Assembly (NCBI GenBank): GCA_013822685.1 | Contig: PNKV01000015.1 | Location: forward strand, 1 to 64,000 | From: Leptothrix sp. (in: b-proteobacteria) | GTDB lineage: Bacteria > Pseudomonadota > Gammaproteobacteria > Burkholderiales > Burkholderiaceae_C | Length of the DNA: 64,000 nucleotides | Reading direction: 5' to 3' | In this document: positions 13,489 through 23,523 of the stretch, in pieces | Numbering within the stretch: position 1 is the stretch's first letter | Layout: every line of letters starts with the position of its first letter | Position numbers and translations under genes: made by a program | The notes under the pieces: generated by a model | Database searches by the model: none | What the model was told of the DNA's origin: nothing | Seen by the model: the letters and a program-made list of their open reading frames with translations, nothing else

Positions 13489-14945
13489 ACGGCGTGTAGG
13501 GCGGGAACATGAAGCGCGCCGGCAAGGTCCAACCAGCCCGGAGCACGGCACGTTCGTGCGAAAAAGCCTTGAAGCCGAAGTGCCCGTGCGAGCTGCCCAT
13601 GCCCGAGTTGTTGACGCCGCCAAAGGGCAGGCCGCCATGCACGTAATGCAGCATGCAGTGGTTCACGCACACGCCGCCTGAACTGGTTTCATCCACAAGG
13701 CGCCGCGTGATCGCCTCGCGCCGGCTCCAGATGTACAGCGCCAGCGGCTTGGGCTTGGCGTTGATGCGCGCGATCACCTCGTCCAGCGAGTCGTAGTCGA
13801 TGATGGGCAGCACCGGGCCGAAGATCTCCTCGTCCAGGATCTCGGCGCTGGCTGGCAGGTCGGTCAGCAAGGTGGGCGGGATGAAACGCTGCTCATGGTC
13901 AACCGCACTGCCCAGGGCCAGCGTCGCGCCCGCTTGCGCAGCCTGCGACACCAGGTTTGCAATCCGCCCGGTGTGCCGCAGGTTGATGATGCGGGCCAGG
14001 TCGGGGCTGGCCTGCTGGTCGGCGCCACTGTGGCCAAAGCGTGCACGCACCACCTCGGCACAGGCCCGCACGAACGCCACGCGCACGCTGCGGTGCACGA
14101 AGACGTGGTCGGGGGCCACGCAGGATTGGCCCAGGTTGATCAGCTTGCCCCACATCACCACTTCGGCGGCTTTCTGCAAGTCCGCCGTCTCGTCCACGAT
14201 CACGGGCGACTGGCCACCGAGCTCCAGCGTGACTGAGCTGAGGTGGTCGGCCGCGGCCTTCATCACCAGCTTGCCCACGGCCGGCGAACCGGTGAAGAAG
14301 ATGTGGTCGAAAGGCAAACCCAACAAATGCTGGGCCGTGCGCACACCACCCGGCACAACCACCACCTCGTCGGGCGAAAAGACTTCGGCGATCAACTCGC
14401 CCACCAGCCGGGACACCGCGGGCGTCAGCTCCGACGGCTTGACCATCACCGTGTTGCCCGCTGCGATGGCCGAGACCAAGGGGCACAGCACCGTGTTGAC
14501 CGGGTAGTTCCAAGGCCCCAGGATCAGGCAGCGACCACGGGGCTGCGCCTCGATGCGTGAGTGCGTACCCAGCGTCAACCAGGTCGCGCGAACGCGCACG
14601 GGCTTCATCCAGCGGCGCAGGTGGCTCACCGCATGGCGCACTTCTTCGATCACGGGCAGCAACTCGGTCGATTCAACCTCGGCCGGCGGCTTGGAGAAGT
14701 CTTGCGCGAAGGCTTCGTACCAGGCCGATCGCCGGGCGATCAGGGCATCGGCGAAACGGCGCAACTTGGCGATGCGTTGTGCCGCCGTGGATTGACGCAA
14801 GGCCAGCGAGGTCGGCCACTGGGCGGCAAAGGTCTCGTCGATCCAGTCGGTCGGGCTGTCGGCCAGCTGCGGGAGGTCAGCCATGTTCATGGTCATACTG
14901 TCGGTTTTGTGATCGATGGCGCCATGCTCAGGCACCGCACGCACC

Positions 14946-15539
14946 ATGTCATTAACCTTCGATAAGACCGACCTGTTCAGCTGGCGCGTGTTGTGCGCCC
15001 TGGCCGGCGGCGAGGTGCCCTGGCCCGACGATGCCGAGGAGCACATCCACCTGATGAGCCTGGACAAGGGGCAGGTGCTGTTCGAGGTCGGCAAACCACA
15101 CCCTTACCTGTACGTGGTGCGCCAGGGTTGTCTCAAGCTCCTGTACCGGGGGGCCAATGGCGACGAGTGGGTGCAGGATTTCGTGGCTGAAGGCGCCTTC
15201 TTCTGCAGCCTAACCGCCTTGGTGGGCGGCCTGAGCAGCTACGCCTGCGAAGCCCTTGAAGCCTGCGAGCTTGAGCGCCTGCATTATCCCTGGCTGGAGC
15301 AGACGGCCAGCCACAAGCAGGCCTGGCAACAGGCCTTGCTCAGCGGCTGGAAAGACTACGCCATCCGCAAAGAACTGCGCGAGCGCGATCTGCTGACCTT
15401 GACCCCGCCCCAGCGCTACGAAGCCTTCGTGCGAACACACCCCGGTTTAGCGCAACGCGTGCCGCAGAAGGATCTGGCGCGTTATCTGGGCGTGACGCCG
15501 GTGTCGCTCAGCCGCATCCGAGGGCGGCTCAAAGCCTGA
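14946..15539 (+). CDS. Crp/Fnr-family transcriptional regulator
   Basis: A 197-residue protein with an N-terminal cyclic-nucleotide-binding-type beta-roll (about residues 20-125, including VLFEVGKPHPYLYVVRQGCLKLLY). The C-terminal winged helix-turn-helix ends in QKDLARYLGVTPVSLSRIRGRLK. No Fnr-type cysteine cluster is visible, so it is not an oxygen-sensing FeS protein of the standard type. ATG 14946 gives the family length. It is divergent from the aldehyde dehydrogenase and convergent with the aminotransferase (11 bp overlap). Confidence 0.88.
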   Translation: MSLTFDKTDLFSWRVLCALAGGEVPWPDDAEEHIHLMSLDKGQVLFEVGKPHPYLYVVRQGCLKLLYRGANGDEWVQDFVAEGAFFCSLTALVGGLSSYACEALEACELERLHYPWLEQTASHKQAWQQALLSGWKDYAIRKELRERDLLTLTPPQRYEAFVRTHPGLAQRVPQKDLARYLGVTPVSLSRIRGRLKA

Positions 15540-16671
15540 TCAAGCGGTCCAGTGCCTTTTCAAGCGTGGCCGCCGATTTGGCAAAGCAAAAGCGGATCAC
15601 GCCAAAGTCGTCCTGGTTCTTGTAGAAAGCCGAGACGGGGATCGCTGCCACACCATGCTCGGTGGTGAGCCGCTCCACGAAAGCACGGTCGCCCTCGTCG
15701 CTGATGGCGCCGTACTTCACGCATTGGAAGTAGGTGCCCTGGCACGGCATCAACTCGAAACGCGAGCCCGAGATCGCCTGCCGGAAGATGTCGCGCTTGC
15801 CTTGGTACAGCGCCAGGAGTTCGGCATACCAATCGCGCTTCTTCAAAAAATCCGCCAGCGCGTATTGCGACGGCGCGTGCACCGTGAACACCACAAACTG
15901 GTGCGCCTTGCGGAACTCGGCCATCAGCCCGCGCGGGGCCAGGCAGTAAGCGATCTTCCAGCCGGTGATGTGATAAGTCTTGCCAAAGCTGGACACCACG
16001 AAGCTGCGCTCGGCTAAGCCTGGGTAGTGCATCACGCTTTCGTGGCGCGCACCGTCGAACACCATGTGCTCGTAGACCTCATCGCTGAGCACCACGATGT
16101 TCGTGTCCTGGACCAGGGCCTGCAGCGCCAGCATGTCATCGCCGGAGAACACCGCGCCCGTCGGGTTGTGCGGCGAGTTGATGATGATCATGCGCGTGCG
16201 CTTGCTGATCAGCTTCTTCACCTGCGCCCAGTCGGGCTTGTAATCGGGCAAGGCCAGGCGCGCGTACACCGGCTTGCCGCCATTCAACTCGATGGCCGGG
16301 CCATAGCTGTCGTACACCGGCTCGAAAACGATGACCTCGTCGCCCTTGCGCACCAGGCTGGCCACTGCGGTGAAGATGGCCTGCGTGGCCCCGGCCGTGA
16401 CGGTGACCTCGGTGTCCGGGTCATACGTGGCGCCATACAAGGCCTGCGCCTTGGCCGCGATGGCCTCGCGCAGCAGCGGCACGCCCGCCATGGGCGCGTA
16501 CTGGTTGTGGCCAGCGCGCGCGTGCTGGTTCAGCAAATCCAGCAACTCGGCCGGCGCATCAAAGTCTGGAAAGCCCTGCGACAGGTTGATGGCCCCGTGC
16601 TGCTGGGCCAGGGCCGACATCACCGAAAAGATGGTGGTGCCGACTTCGGGGAAGCGGGACGTGATGAGCAA
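15529..16671 (-). CDS. ybdL: Methionine aminotransferase (YbdL-like), class I/II PLP enzyme
   Basis: A PLP-dependent fold-type I aminotransferase of about 380 residues. It is strikingly like E. coli YbdL: TTIFSVMSALAQQHGAINLS near the N-terminus, TAGATQAIF, SPHNPTGAVF, SDEVYEHM and the PLP lysine in SSFGKTYHITGWK. YbdL prefers methionine and aromatic amino acids with 2-oxo acids. The start is uncertain: no ATG precedes the conserved region, so TTG 16671 is proposed; the open frame extends to 16755 but overlaps the preceding DUF3597 gene. Confidence 0.87.
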   Translation of the reverse strand: MLITSRFPEVGTTIFSVMSALAQQHGAINLSQGFPDFDAPAELLDLLNQHARAGHNQYAPMAGVPLLREAIAAKAQALYGATYDPDTEVTVTAGATQAIFTAVASLVRKGDEVIVFEPVYDSYGPAIELNGGKPVYARLALPDYKPDWAQVKKLISKRTRMIIINSPHNPTGAVFSGDDMLALQALVQDTNIVVLSDEVYEHMVFDGARHESVMHYPGLAERSFVVSSFGKTYHITGWKIAYCLAPRGLMAEFRKAHQFVVFTVHAPSQYALADFLKKRDWYAELLALYQGKRDIFRQAISGSRFELMPCQGTYFQCVKYGAISDEGDRAFVERLTTEHGVAAIPVSAFYKNQDDFGVIRFCFAKSAATLEKALDRLIRL

Positions 16672-16682
16672 GGGAATGGCGC

Positions 16683-17105
16683 TCAGTCCAGCAGGTTGGC
16701 TGGAATGTTGCCGCCGTTTTCGGCCAGCTTGGTCAAAACGGTTTTGTGCAGCCACATGTTCATCTGCGCCGAGTCACCCATCTTGTCAGCCGGGCAACCC
16801 AGCTCGGTGGCCAGGGCCTTGCGGGCCGTGATGCTGCTGTCCAGACCAAGCAGTTTCAACAAGTCGACGATGGACACCTTCCAGTTCAACTTCTCGGGGT
16901 TGGCGCTGGCCAGCCCCTCCAGCTTGGCCACCACATCGACCGAGCTGATGGCCACCGGAGCCGGTTTGGCCTGGGGTGTTGCCGCCGTGGGGGTGGGCGG
17001 GGCGGAGGTGGTTGAGGTGGTGGGAGCAGGAGCGGCTGGCGTTACCACGTCCTTCTTGTCATCACCAAAACCGAGTTTGGAAAGAATGCTGCCGAAGATA
17101 CCCAT
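16683..17105 (-). CDS. DUF3597 domain-containing protein
   Basis: A 140-residue protein beginning MGIFGSILSKLGFG, typical of DUF3597. It has a low-complexity Pro/Ala/Thr linker (about residues 20-60) and a compact helical C-terminal domain (about 60-140, NWKVSIVDLLKLLGLDSS ... LHKTVLTKLAENGG). No catalytic motif is evident and no signal peptide is present; the function is unknown. It lies 14 bp after dodecin on the same strand, so the two are probably co-transcribed. Confidence 0.85.
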   Translation of the reverse strand: MGIFGSILSKLGFGDDKKDVVTPAAPAPTTSTTSAPPTPTAATPQAKPAPVAISSVDVVAKLEGLASANPEKLNWKVSIVDLLKLLGLDSSITARKALATELGCPADKMGDSAQMNMWLHKTVLTKLAENGGNIPANLLD

Positions 17106-17119
17106 GATGGACTCCTTGC

Positions 17120-17353
17120 TCAGCGCTTCTTGGCGGCTTTGGAGGGGGTCGATGGCTTGACCAGGAAGGTCACCTTCATGACCACCCGGTACTCCACCAC
17201 CTTGCCATTGGCCACGATGACGCGCTGGTCCTTGATCCACGCCCCCGTGACATCGCTGACCGAATCGGTCGCGCGCGCCAACCCCTCATTCACGGCATCT
17301 TCAAAGCTCTTCTTGCTGCCGGAGATGATCTCGATGACCTTGGCGACTGACAT
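17120..17353 (-). CDS. Dodecin family flavin-binding protein
   Basis: A 77-residue protein with the complete dodecin pattern: VAKVIEIISGSKKSFEDAV, then LARATDSVSDVTGAWIKDQ containing the flavin-contacting Trp, then the strand VVEYRVVMKVTFLV. Dodecins form dodecameric shells that store or buffer flavin, usually FMN/FAD or riboflavin. The lysine-rich tail KAAKKR is slightly longer than usual. GGAGTT lies just before the ATG at 17353. It is followed by the DUF3597 gene. Confidence 0.93.
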   Translation of the reverse strand: MSVAKVIEIISGSKKSFEDAVNEGLARATDSVSDVTGAWIKDQRVIVANGKVVEYRVVMKVTFLVKPSTPSKAAKKR

Positions 17354-17417
17354 GGCGAACTCCTGTGATTGGTGGAGATTCTGTTATAGCACGGTGAGCC
17401 TCGCCAGGGCCTGCAGC

Positions 17418-18101
17418 TCAGGCCGCCAACTGACTCCGCATCGCTTCGATCACCGCCTTGTAATCGGGCTGGCCAAAGATGGCGCTACCCGCCACAAAGG
17501 TGTCGGCGCCACTGTCGGCCACGCGGCGGATGTTGTCCACCTTCACGCCACCGTCGATCTCCAGGCGGATGTCGCGGCCCGACGCGTCGATGATCTTGCG
17601 CACCTTATCGGCCTTGCGCAGCGTGCTGTCGATGAAGCTCTGCCCGCCGAAGCCGGGGTTCACGCTCATCAACAACACCACATCGACCTTGTCGAGCACC
17701 CACTCCAGCACGTCCAGCGGCGCAGCAGGGTTGAACACCAGGCCAGCCTGGCATCCTTCGGCCTTGATCAGTTGCAAGGTGCGGTCCACATGCGCGCTGG
17801 CATCAGGGTGGAAGGTGATGATGTCGGCACCGGCCTTGGCAAAGGCCTGCGCCAGCGCATCCACCGGTTGCACCATCAGGTGCACATCGATGGGCACCTT
17901 GGTGCCATCGGCCTTGACCGAGTGCTTGCGCAGCGCCTGGCAGATCATCGGCCCAAAGGTCAGGTTGGGCACGTAATGGTTGTCCATCACGTCGAAGTGA
18001 ATCCAGTCGGCGCCCGCGTCGATCACGTGGCGAACTTCCTCGCCCAGGCGGGCAAAGTCTGCGGACAACAGGCTGGGGGCGATGCGGAAAGTGCGCGACA
18101 T
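17418..18101 (-). CDS. rpe: Ribulose-phosphate 3-epimerase
   Basis: A 227-residue TIM-barrel enzyme that interconverts ribulose 5-phosphate and xylulose 5-phosphate in the pentose phosphate or Calvin pathways. Family motifs are [55 protein letters not shown] and LEIDGGV, carrying the metal-binding histidines and catalytic aspartates. ATG 18101 gives the standard length and sits behind GAGG; the frame also has an ATG six codons upstream. Confidence 0.96.
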   Translation of the reverse strand: MSRTFRIAPSLLSADFARLGEEVRHVIDAGADWIHFDVMDNHYVPNLTFGPMICQALRKHSVKADGTKVPIDVHLMVQPVDALAQAFAKAGADIITFHPDASAHVDRTLQLIKAEGCQAGLVFNPAAPLDVLEWVLDKVDVVLLMSVNPGFGGQSFIDSTLRKADKVRKIIDASGRDIRLEIDGGVKVDNIRRVADSGADTFVAGSAIFGQPDYKAVIEAMRSQLAA

Positions 18102-18367
18102 GGCTTGGGACCTCGTCAAAGGCCGGTTGAAGGTCAGACCTCCATTTTATGGAGGCTGGGCAGTTAGGCCAGGGCGTCCGCCTTGAACTTCTGATGAACA
18201 GGGCCCACATTGCGCTCAGATCGCAACATTTGCTTGCACTTTTGGGCCGCCACACAGGCCCCCATGCGGGGGTTGGCCCCGATTCGCGGACTGGTTTTGC
18301 GATAACTTCCCGACTCTGCGCCGATGCCTTGCTGCACCGGGCGCCAAAAGAATTCAGGGACTCCCGC

Positions 18368-21300
18368 ATGACCGACCTCTCCGCCTTGCCAAGCTCATTG
18401 GCCAGCGCCGCGCACGACCTGTTCGACTCATTGTTGGCCGATTTGTCGTCACTTGGCGCGCGACAGCACACGCGCCTGTTGCGGCTGCACACGCCCTTGG
18501 GCGCGGATGTGCTGATGGCCGAGCGCGCCGAGATCACACAAACCATCGGCCCGGCCGGCGGCGGCGCTCCTGACCGCATTGAACTGCTGGCCCTGAGCCG
18601 CAACGCCCAGCTGCAGGCCTCCGACCTGCTGGGCCAGCCCGTGCTGCTGGAGCTGCTCACCTCGCAAAGCCGCACCGAACTGCGTCCTTTCCACGGCCAT
18701 GTCACCGAGTTCCGCCTGCTGGGCTCGGACGGCGGCTACGCCCGCTACCAGCTCGTCATTGAACCCTGGCTGGCATTTTTGCGCGCCCGCGTTGACTCGT
18801 GGACATTCCAGAACCTGAGCGTGCTCGGCATCCTGGAGGCCGTGTTCGCCGACTACGTGGGCCAAGGCGCGCTGAGCGCCGCACACCGGCTCGAGATCGC
18901 CGATCCCACGGTCTACCCTGTGCTGTCCACCCTGAGCCAGTTCAACGAATCCGACCTGGATTTTGTGAACCGGCTGCTGGCCGACAACAGTTTGTTCTGC
19001 TGGTGGGAACACACCGGCAACGCCGGCGATCCGGCCACGCTGGGCAGCCACACGCTGGTCATCGCCGACCACAACGGCGCGCTCAAGCCCAATGCGCAGC
19101 CCGGCATCCGCTTCACGCAAGCTGGCACGGTGATGAAGGAAGACAGCATCACGCAATGGCATGGCCAACGGCGTGTGGGCACCTCCAGCCTGAGCCTGGC
19201 CAGCTGGGACTACCGCAGTGTGGACAACCACCATGCCAGCGCCCAGGTCGATGCAGGCCATGGCCAGCCTTTCACGCTGGCCCACCACGATCAACCCGGC
19301 GTCTACGCTTTCGAGACGCCTGCCGAAGCGCAACGCGTGGCCACGGCCCAATTGCAAGCGCTGGAAGCGCGCCGCAAACAGTTCCATGGACGCGGCACGG
19401 TGCGCACTTTGGCGCCCGCCACCACCTTTGCCCTGCGCGAGCACAGCGAGCACGCCATGGACATGGCCTCGGCCGGCGAAGATGCCAACCGCTTCGTCGT
19501 GCTGAGCGTGACGCACCGGGCGCGCAACAACCTCAGCGCCGATGCGCAAGCCGGCCTGCAGCACCTGCTGGGCCACCTTGAACCCTTGTCCAAGCGCCCA
19601 CAGGCCAACGCCAGCGACGAGACCTTGTACGAAGCACGGTTCACCGCGCAACGCGTCAGCATCCCCGTTCGTCCCTTGCTGGTGGATGAACAGGGCTGCC
19701 GATTGCACCCTCGCCCTTCGGTGGATGGCACGCAAACCGCGTTGGTGGTGGGCCTGAGCGAACCCGTGCACACTGACCGCGATGGCCGCGTCAAAGTGCA
19801 GTTCCACTGGCAACGTGGCGCCAACAGCAGCCACCGCCTGGGCCACAGCTCGCCCACACCCGAGGCCGACAACGCACCCGCCTCCGATGCATCGGGCACC
19901 TGGGTGCGCGTGGCGCAAGGCTGGGCCGGCGGCAATTGGGGCGGCAGCTTCATCCCCCGCTTGGGGCAGGAGGTGGTGGTGGCCTTCCTGGAAGGTGACA
20001 TCGACCGGCCCGTGGTGATCGGCTCGGCCTACAACGGCCAGGGTTCTGGCAATGCGCAAGGCAATGAAGTGAACGCCGGCGCAGCCCAGGCCACCGGCAA
20101 CGCACCTGCCTGGTTCCCGGGCGACCAGCGACAAGGCGAGCAAGAAGGCCACGCCCACACGGCCACCTTGAGCGGCTTCAAAAGCCAAGCGCTGGACACC
20201 AGCCAAAGCGGCGGTGGTGGCCACAACCAACTGGTGTTTGACGACACCGCCGGCCAAGGCCGTGTGCTGGCCCACACCACGCAAAGCCAGACCTGGCTGC
20301 AGATGGGCCACTTGCTGCAACAGAACGACAACCAGCGCCTGGCCCGTCGAGGCCATGGCTTGGAGCTGCACACGCAAGCACAAGGTGCGGTGCGCGCGGG
20401 CAGTGGCTTGCACATCAGCACCTTTGGCACGGCGGGCGGCACCAGCGGCTCGCAAGGCCAGCCCACCCAAACGCGGGAGGCGCAAAGCCAATTGCAAAGC
20501 CATGCGGAGCTGCTCAAGTCATTGAGCGAAAACGCGCAGACCCATTTGGCCAAACTGCCCAATGAGCCCGCTGCCGAGCAGCTCAACGCGCACAAGGCTT
20601 TGCAGGCCACCTTGGCCAGTTTGAAAGGCACACAGTCATCGGGCGGCGATGCTCAGGGGTCTGATGTTTCAGGGGAGCAGGGTGCCATCCTGGCCATCGA
20701 TGGCGGCCATGGCAGCATCCCCATCACCGAACGCCCCGACCTGGTCTTGAGCGCCGCGGCTGACATCAGCAGCGCCACGCCGGCCCACACCGTGATCAGC
20801 GCAGGGCAGAACGCCACGATCACCACCGGGCAAGATGCCAACCTGCTGAGCCAGCGGCATGCCGCCTGGGCGGTGAAGGACGGCATCAGTTTGTTCACTC
20901 GCGGAGAAGCCAAGGATGGGCAGCGGGCCGTGCAAGACATCGGCTTGAAGCTGCACGCGGCCAGCGGCAATGTGAACACCCAGGCGCAGAGTGATCGCTT
21001 CACCTTGACGGCGGAGAAGGGCATTGATCTGCAGAGCACCGCGGGCAGCATCGTCATCAGTGCGCCCAACAAGATCGTGCTGAATGGGGGCGGCAGCTAC
21101 ATCAAGATCGAGGGTGGCGACATTGAGGTGGGGACCAGTGGGACCGCAGCGTTCAGGGGGGCGATGAAGGAGTTGACGGGGGGAAGTTCGGCGTCGGCTA
21201 GTGAGGTCAACCTGGCCAAGGGCAAGCAACTCTACGACGAGCAGTTCCGAGTTCTGGACCAGGATACTGGCCAGCCTATGGGCTACTACAAGTACCGCAT

Positions 21301-21415
21301 CGAAAACAGCAAGGGCGAGGTACTGGCCCGGGGCGTCACTGATCAGGACGGGCGCACGACACGCGTGCATACCTCAGGTTCACAGCAGATCCGCATTCTG
21401 GCGGACGAGGAATAA
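18368..21415 (+). CDS. vgrG: Type VI secretion VgrG spike protein with C-terminal extension
   Basis: A 1015-residue VgrG. The N-terminal gp27-like region (about residues 25-430) contains FNESDLDFVNRLLADNSLFCWWEH, and the gp5-like OB-fold has DRDGRVKVQFHW and GNWGGSFIPRLGQEVVVAFLEGDIDRP. A DUF2345 domain (about 700-900) follows, with the repetitive beta-helix spike. The last 60 residues (from QLYDEQFRVLDQDTGQP) look like a small beta-sandwich (transthyretin/carboxypeptidase-like) of the sort that docks effectors. VgrG trimers cap the Hcp tube. No other T6SS structural gene lies in the window, so this is an orphan vgrG island. The effector candidate starts 3 bp downstream. Confidence 0.93.
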   Translation: MTDLSALPSSLASAAHDLFDSLLADLSSLGARQHTRLLRLHTPLGADVLMAERAEITQTIGPAGGGAPDRIELLALSRNAQLQASDLLGQPVLLELLTSQSRTELRPFHGHVTEFRLLGSDGGYARYQLVIEPWLAFLRARVDSWTFQNLSVLGILEAVFADYVGQGALSAAHRLEIADPTVYPVLSTLSQFNESDLDFVNRLLADNSLFCWWEHTGNAGDPATLGSHTLVIADHNGALKPNAQPGIRFTQAGTVMKEDSITQWHGQRRVGTSSLSLASWDYRSVDNHHASAQVDAGHGQPFTLAHHDQPGVYAFETPAEAQRVATAQLQALEARRKQFHGRGTVRTLAPATTFALREHSEHAMDMASAGEDANRFVVLSVTHRARNNLSADAQAGLQHLLGHLEPLSKRPQANASDETLYEARFTAQRVSIPVRPLLVDEQGCRLHPRPSVDGTQTALVVGLSEPVHTDRDGRVKVQFHWQRGANSSHRLGHSSPTPEADNAPASDASGTWVRVAQGWAGGNWGGSFIPRLGQEVVVAFLEGDIDRPVVIGSAYNGQGSGNAQGNEVNAGAAQATGNAPAWFPGDQRQGEQEGHAHTATLSGFKSQALDTSQSGGGGHNQLVFDDTAGQGRVLAHTTQSQTWLQMGHLLQQNDNQRLARRGHGLELHTQAQGAVRAGSGLHISTFGTAGGTSGSQGQPTQTREAQSQLQSHAELLKSLSENAQTHLAKLPNEPAAEQLNAHKALQATLASLKGTQSSGGDAQGSDVSGEQGAILAIDGGHGSIPITERPDLVLSAAADISSATPAHTVISAGQNATITTGQDANLLSQRHAAWAVKDGISLFTRGEAKDGQRAVQDIGLKLHAASGNVNTQAQSDRFTLTAEKGIDLQSTAGSIVISAPNKIVLNGGGSYIKIEGGDIEVGTSGTAAFRGAMKELTGGSSASASEVNLAKGKQLYDEQFRVLDQDTGQPMGYYKYRIENSKGEVLARGVTDQDGRTTRVHTSGSQQIRILADEE

Positions 21416-21418
21416 GAC

Positions 21419-23488
21419 ATGTCGGGAGATACCGCCGTTCTGGCCAACGCGAATACCAACGTGACGAGGGGCTCATCCACCGATGCCAAAGCCACCTACG
21501 ACGCGGACCTGCTCTTGTTTGATCCCAAGAACGAAGCCGTGCTCGTCGTCCCGAAGGACAAGGCCAAAGAATTCCTTCAAGAAGCCAATCAGATGGAGCA
21601 GTTGTGTCGAACATTGATTGACGCCAAGGCCGCCTTGATCGCGCTGGAGGAAAAGCTGACCCAAGCAGAGGCAGAGCGATTTCCTACCCTCAATGGTGTC
21701 AACCATTTGAAGGGGGAGTTGAAAAAGGCACTGAAGAAATATGACGACGCCTATGCCGCCGTTAAGAAAGAGTTGGGAGACAAAGGCTACCTCGCGACCG
21801 CAGGCAACGGCAAGGAAATGCTGGAGCTGATCCCTTTGGCCAAACGCAAGACGGGCGGCAAACCACAGGAGTGGGCACGCAAGTGGACCTACGTTCGATC
21901 CGACAAAATTAAGAGCCACGTTCGCAGCTACAAGTTCAATGCCAAGGAGTCGGGACAACCAGCCAGCTTCCTCAAGAACGGCAAGATCGACACCAAAGCC
22001 CTGAAGGAACAGTTTGGCAAGCTGGAGCCCAAGTTCAAGACCGAATGGGTATTGGCGCATGAAGCAGGATTTGTCTTTCCGAATCTGCAAGCCTGGGCTG
22101 AAAACTTGAACAAAAAGTCCGAGGGCAAAAACATTAGCTTTGCCTATGGCGTTCAGTTGTTCCGCTACTTCGCAGGATGTGGGGCCAGCGTCGAATGGAA
22201 TCCGAAGGGCGGCAAGATCGCCGGCAAGCTCAATGGCAAAGCTGAGCTGATGATCGCCCAGGGCGAAGCATCCGCCGAGGGATACCTGCCGAATAACGAG
22301 GGTTGGGCCTGGGTCCTGACTGGGATGAAATCAGGCAAAGAGTTCCACATTGGCGCTGTGCGCCTATTTGGGCAGGTCAAGCTTTCTGCTGCAGCCGGGG
22401 CCAGCGCCGCTGCCGAGTTGGGGTTGGAAGTCGACTACAGCCAACTGACGAAGGCGGGCGTGAAAGGCGCGCGTCGGCCCGCCGGTGCAACCGCCACAAC
22501 CCAGAAAGCTTCATTGGAAAAATTGGGTGCGGAAGTCGGTGCCGGTGCCGATCTTTTCGCTGGCGCAAAAGCCAGTGGCGAACTCGTTGGAGCGCTTCAA
22601 TACCGAAGCCCGGAAAAAGACGACAAGTTCGAATCCATGGCCAGCATCGGCCCCAAAGTCGAAGTGCAGTTCGGCGCCGGCGCAGCAGCTTGCCTGATGG
22701 TCCACTACGCAGATGGGAAGTTCCGTTTAAAGGCCAAGGCAGGACTGTGCCTGGGCCCTGGCGCAAAAGGCGAGGTTGGCCTGGAGGTGGACGTCAAACG
22801 CCTTGTCAAATTCATGGAGTGGTTGTTTCACGCGCTGCTCAATGCGAATTTTGAACTGCTGCAGATATTGACGGCCCAGTGCTATGAGGCCGCGATGCGG
22901 CTGCAAGTGATGATGCTCAACGGCATTGATGACGCCTATCGGAATGTGAACAAGGCATGGGGTGATTTTCAAGATCAGCTGGATTTGGAAGATCAACATA
23001 TCAATCTCATGAGGCGCGTTTTAAGCAATCCACCAGAACTGCGGCTTTGTGTTCCGGAAGCACACGGCGTCTTGCTCTACCAACTCACCCGCCATGGAAA
23101 GCTGGCCAAGCTGATGCCGGCCAACACCGGCTGGCAGGCAGAGGTGATGGGTCAGCGCAAAAAGGCTGTCTTGCAAGTGTGTCAGTGGGCGCAATCACGG
23201 CGCCAATTTGAAAATATGGTTCAACACATCGGTCCCTCAGGACAGAAGGGCGGCTTCAAAGGCAACTTCGATGGCTTGTTGCGTTTCCTGGAAATAGGCC
23301 CATTTGACAGCCGGTATGACGATGAATTGCGCGCGCTGTATGCGCGCCTGCCTCATGAACCACCCCGAGGGTTCGCCGTGGCCATGAACAGCACGACCAA
23401 GTTTTCTCTTCAAGCCAGGATGAGCGCCTCTCCTACGTACATGGCTCAGTTGGACGGACGCGGGGTTCCATTGAGTCACATCGCTTAA
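21419..23488 (+). CDS. Putative VgrG-linked type VI secretion effector, function unknown
   Basis: A 689-residue protein I cannot assign to a named family. It starts 3 bp after vgrG, so it is co-translated and likely loaded on that spike. No signal peptide is seen. Residues about 57-127 are charged and coiled-coil-like. Residues 230-460 alternate short beta-strands with Gly/Ala-rich amphipathic stretches: SAAAGASAAAELGLEVDY (about 321), GAGADLFAGAKASGELVGAL (about 373), FGAGAAACLM (about 418), AGLCLGPGAKGEVGLEVDV (about 441). These resemble glycine-zipper membrane segments. Residues 480-689 are mainly helical. Codon use is visibly less GC-rich and lysine is abundant. A pore-forming or membrane-acting toxin is an inference. 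Confidence 0.75.
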   Translation: MSGDTAVLANANTNVTRGSSTDAKATYDADLLLFDPKNEAVLVVPKDKAKEFLQEANQMEQLCRTLIDAKAALIALEEKLTQAEAERFPTLNGVNHLKGELKKALKKYDDAYAAVKKELGDKGYLATAGNGKEMLELIPLAKRKTGGKPQEWARKWTYVRSDKIKSHVRSYKFNAKESGQPASFLKNGKIDTKALKEQFGKLEPKFKTEWVLAHEAGFVFPNLQAWAENLNKKSEGKNISFAYGVQLFRYFAGCGASVEWNPKGGKIAGKLNGKAELMIAQGEASAEGYLPNNEGWAWVLTGMKSGKEFHIGAVRLFGQVKLSAAAGASAAAELGLEVDYSQLTKAGVKGARRPAGATATTQKASLEKLGAEVGAGADLFAGAKASGELVGALQYRSPEKDDKFESMASIGPKVEVQFGAGAAACLMVHYADGKFRLKAKAGLCLGPGAKGEVGLEVDVKRLVKFMEWLFHALLNANFELLQILTAQCYEAAMRLQVMMLNGIDDAYRNVNKAWGDFQDQLDLEDQHINLMRRVLSNPPELRLCVPEAHGVLLYQLTRHGKLAKLMPANTGWQAEVMGQRKKAVLQVCQWAQSRRQFENMVQHIGPSGQKGGFKGNFDGLLRFLEIGPFDSRYDDELRALYARLPHEPPRGFAVAMNSTTKFSLQARMSASPTYMAQLDGRGVPLSHIA

Positions 23489-23523
23489 GCCACTGGCAAG
23501 CTGGCCGACGACTTCAAACACCC

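Noticed and set aside
14908..14914. TGTGATC as a Crp/Fnr half-site between ALDH and its regulator
   Set aside because: Only one half-site is seen; the matching inverted half is missing.
18449..20503. Long antisense open frame opposite vgrG
   Set aside because: Same artefact of GC-rich codon bias; the VgrG frame has clear family motifs.
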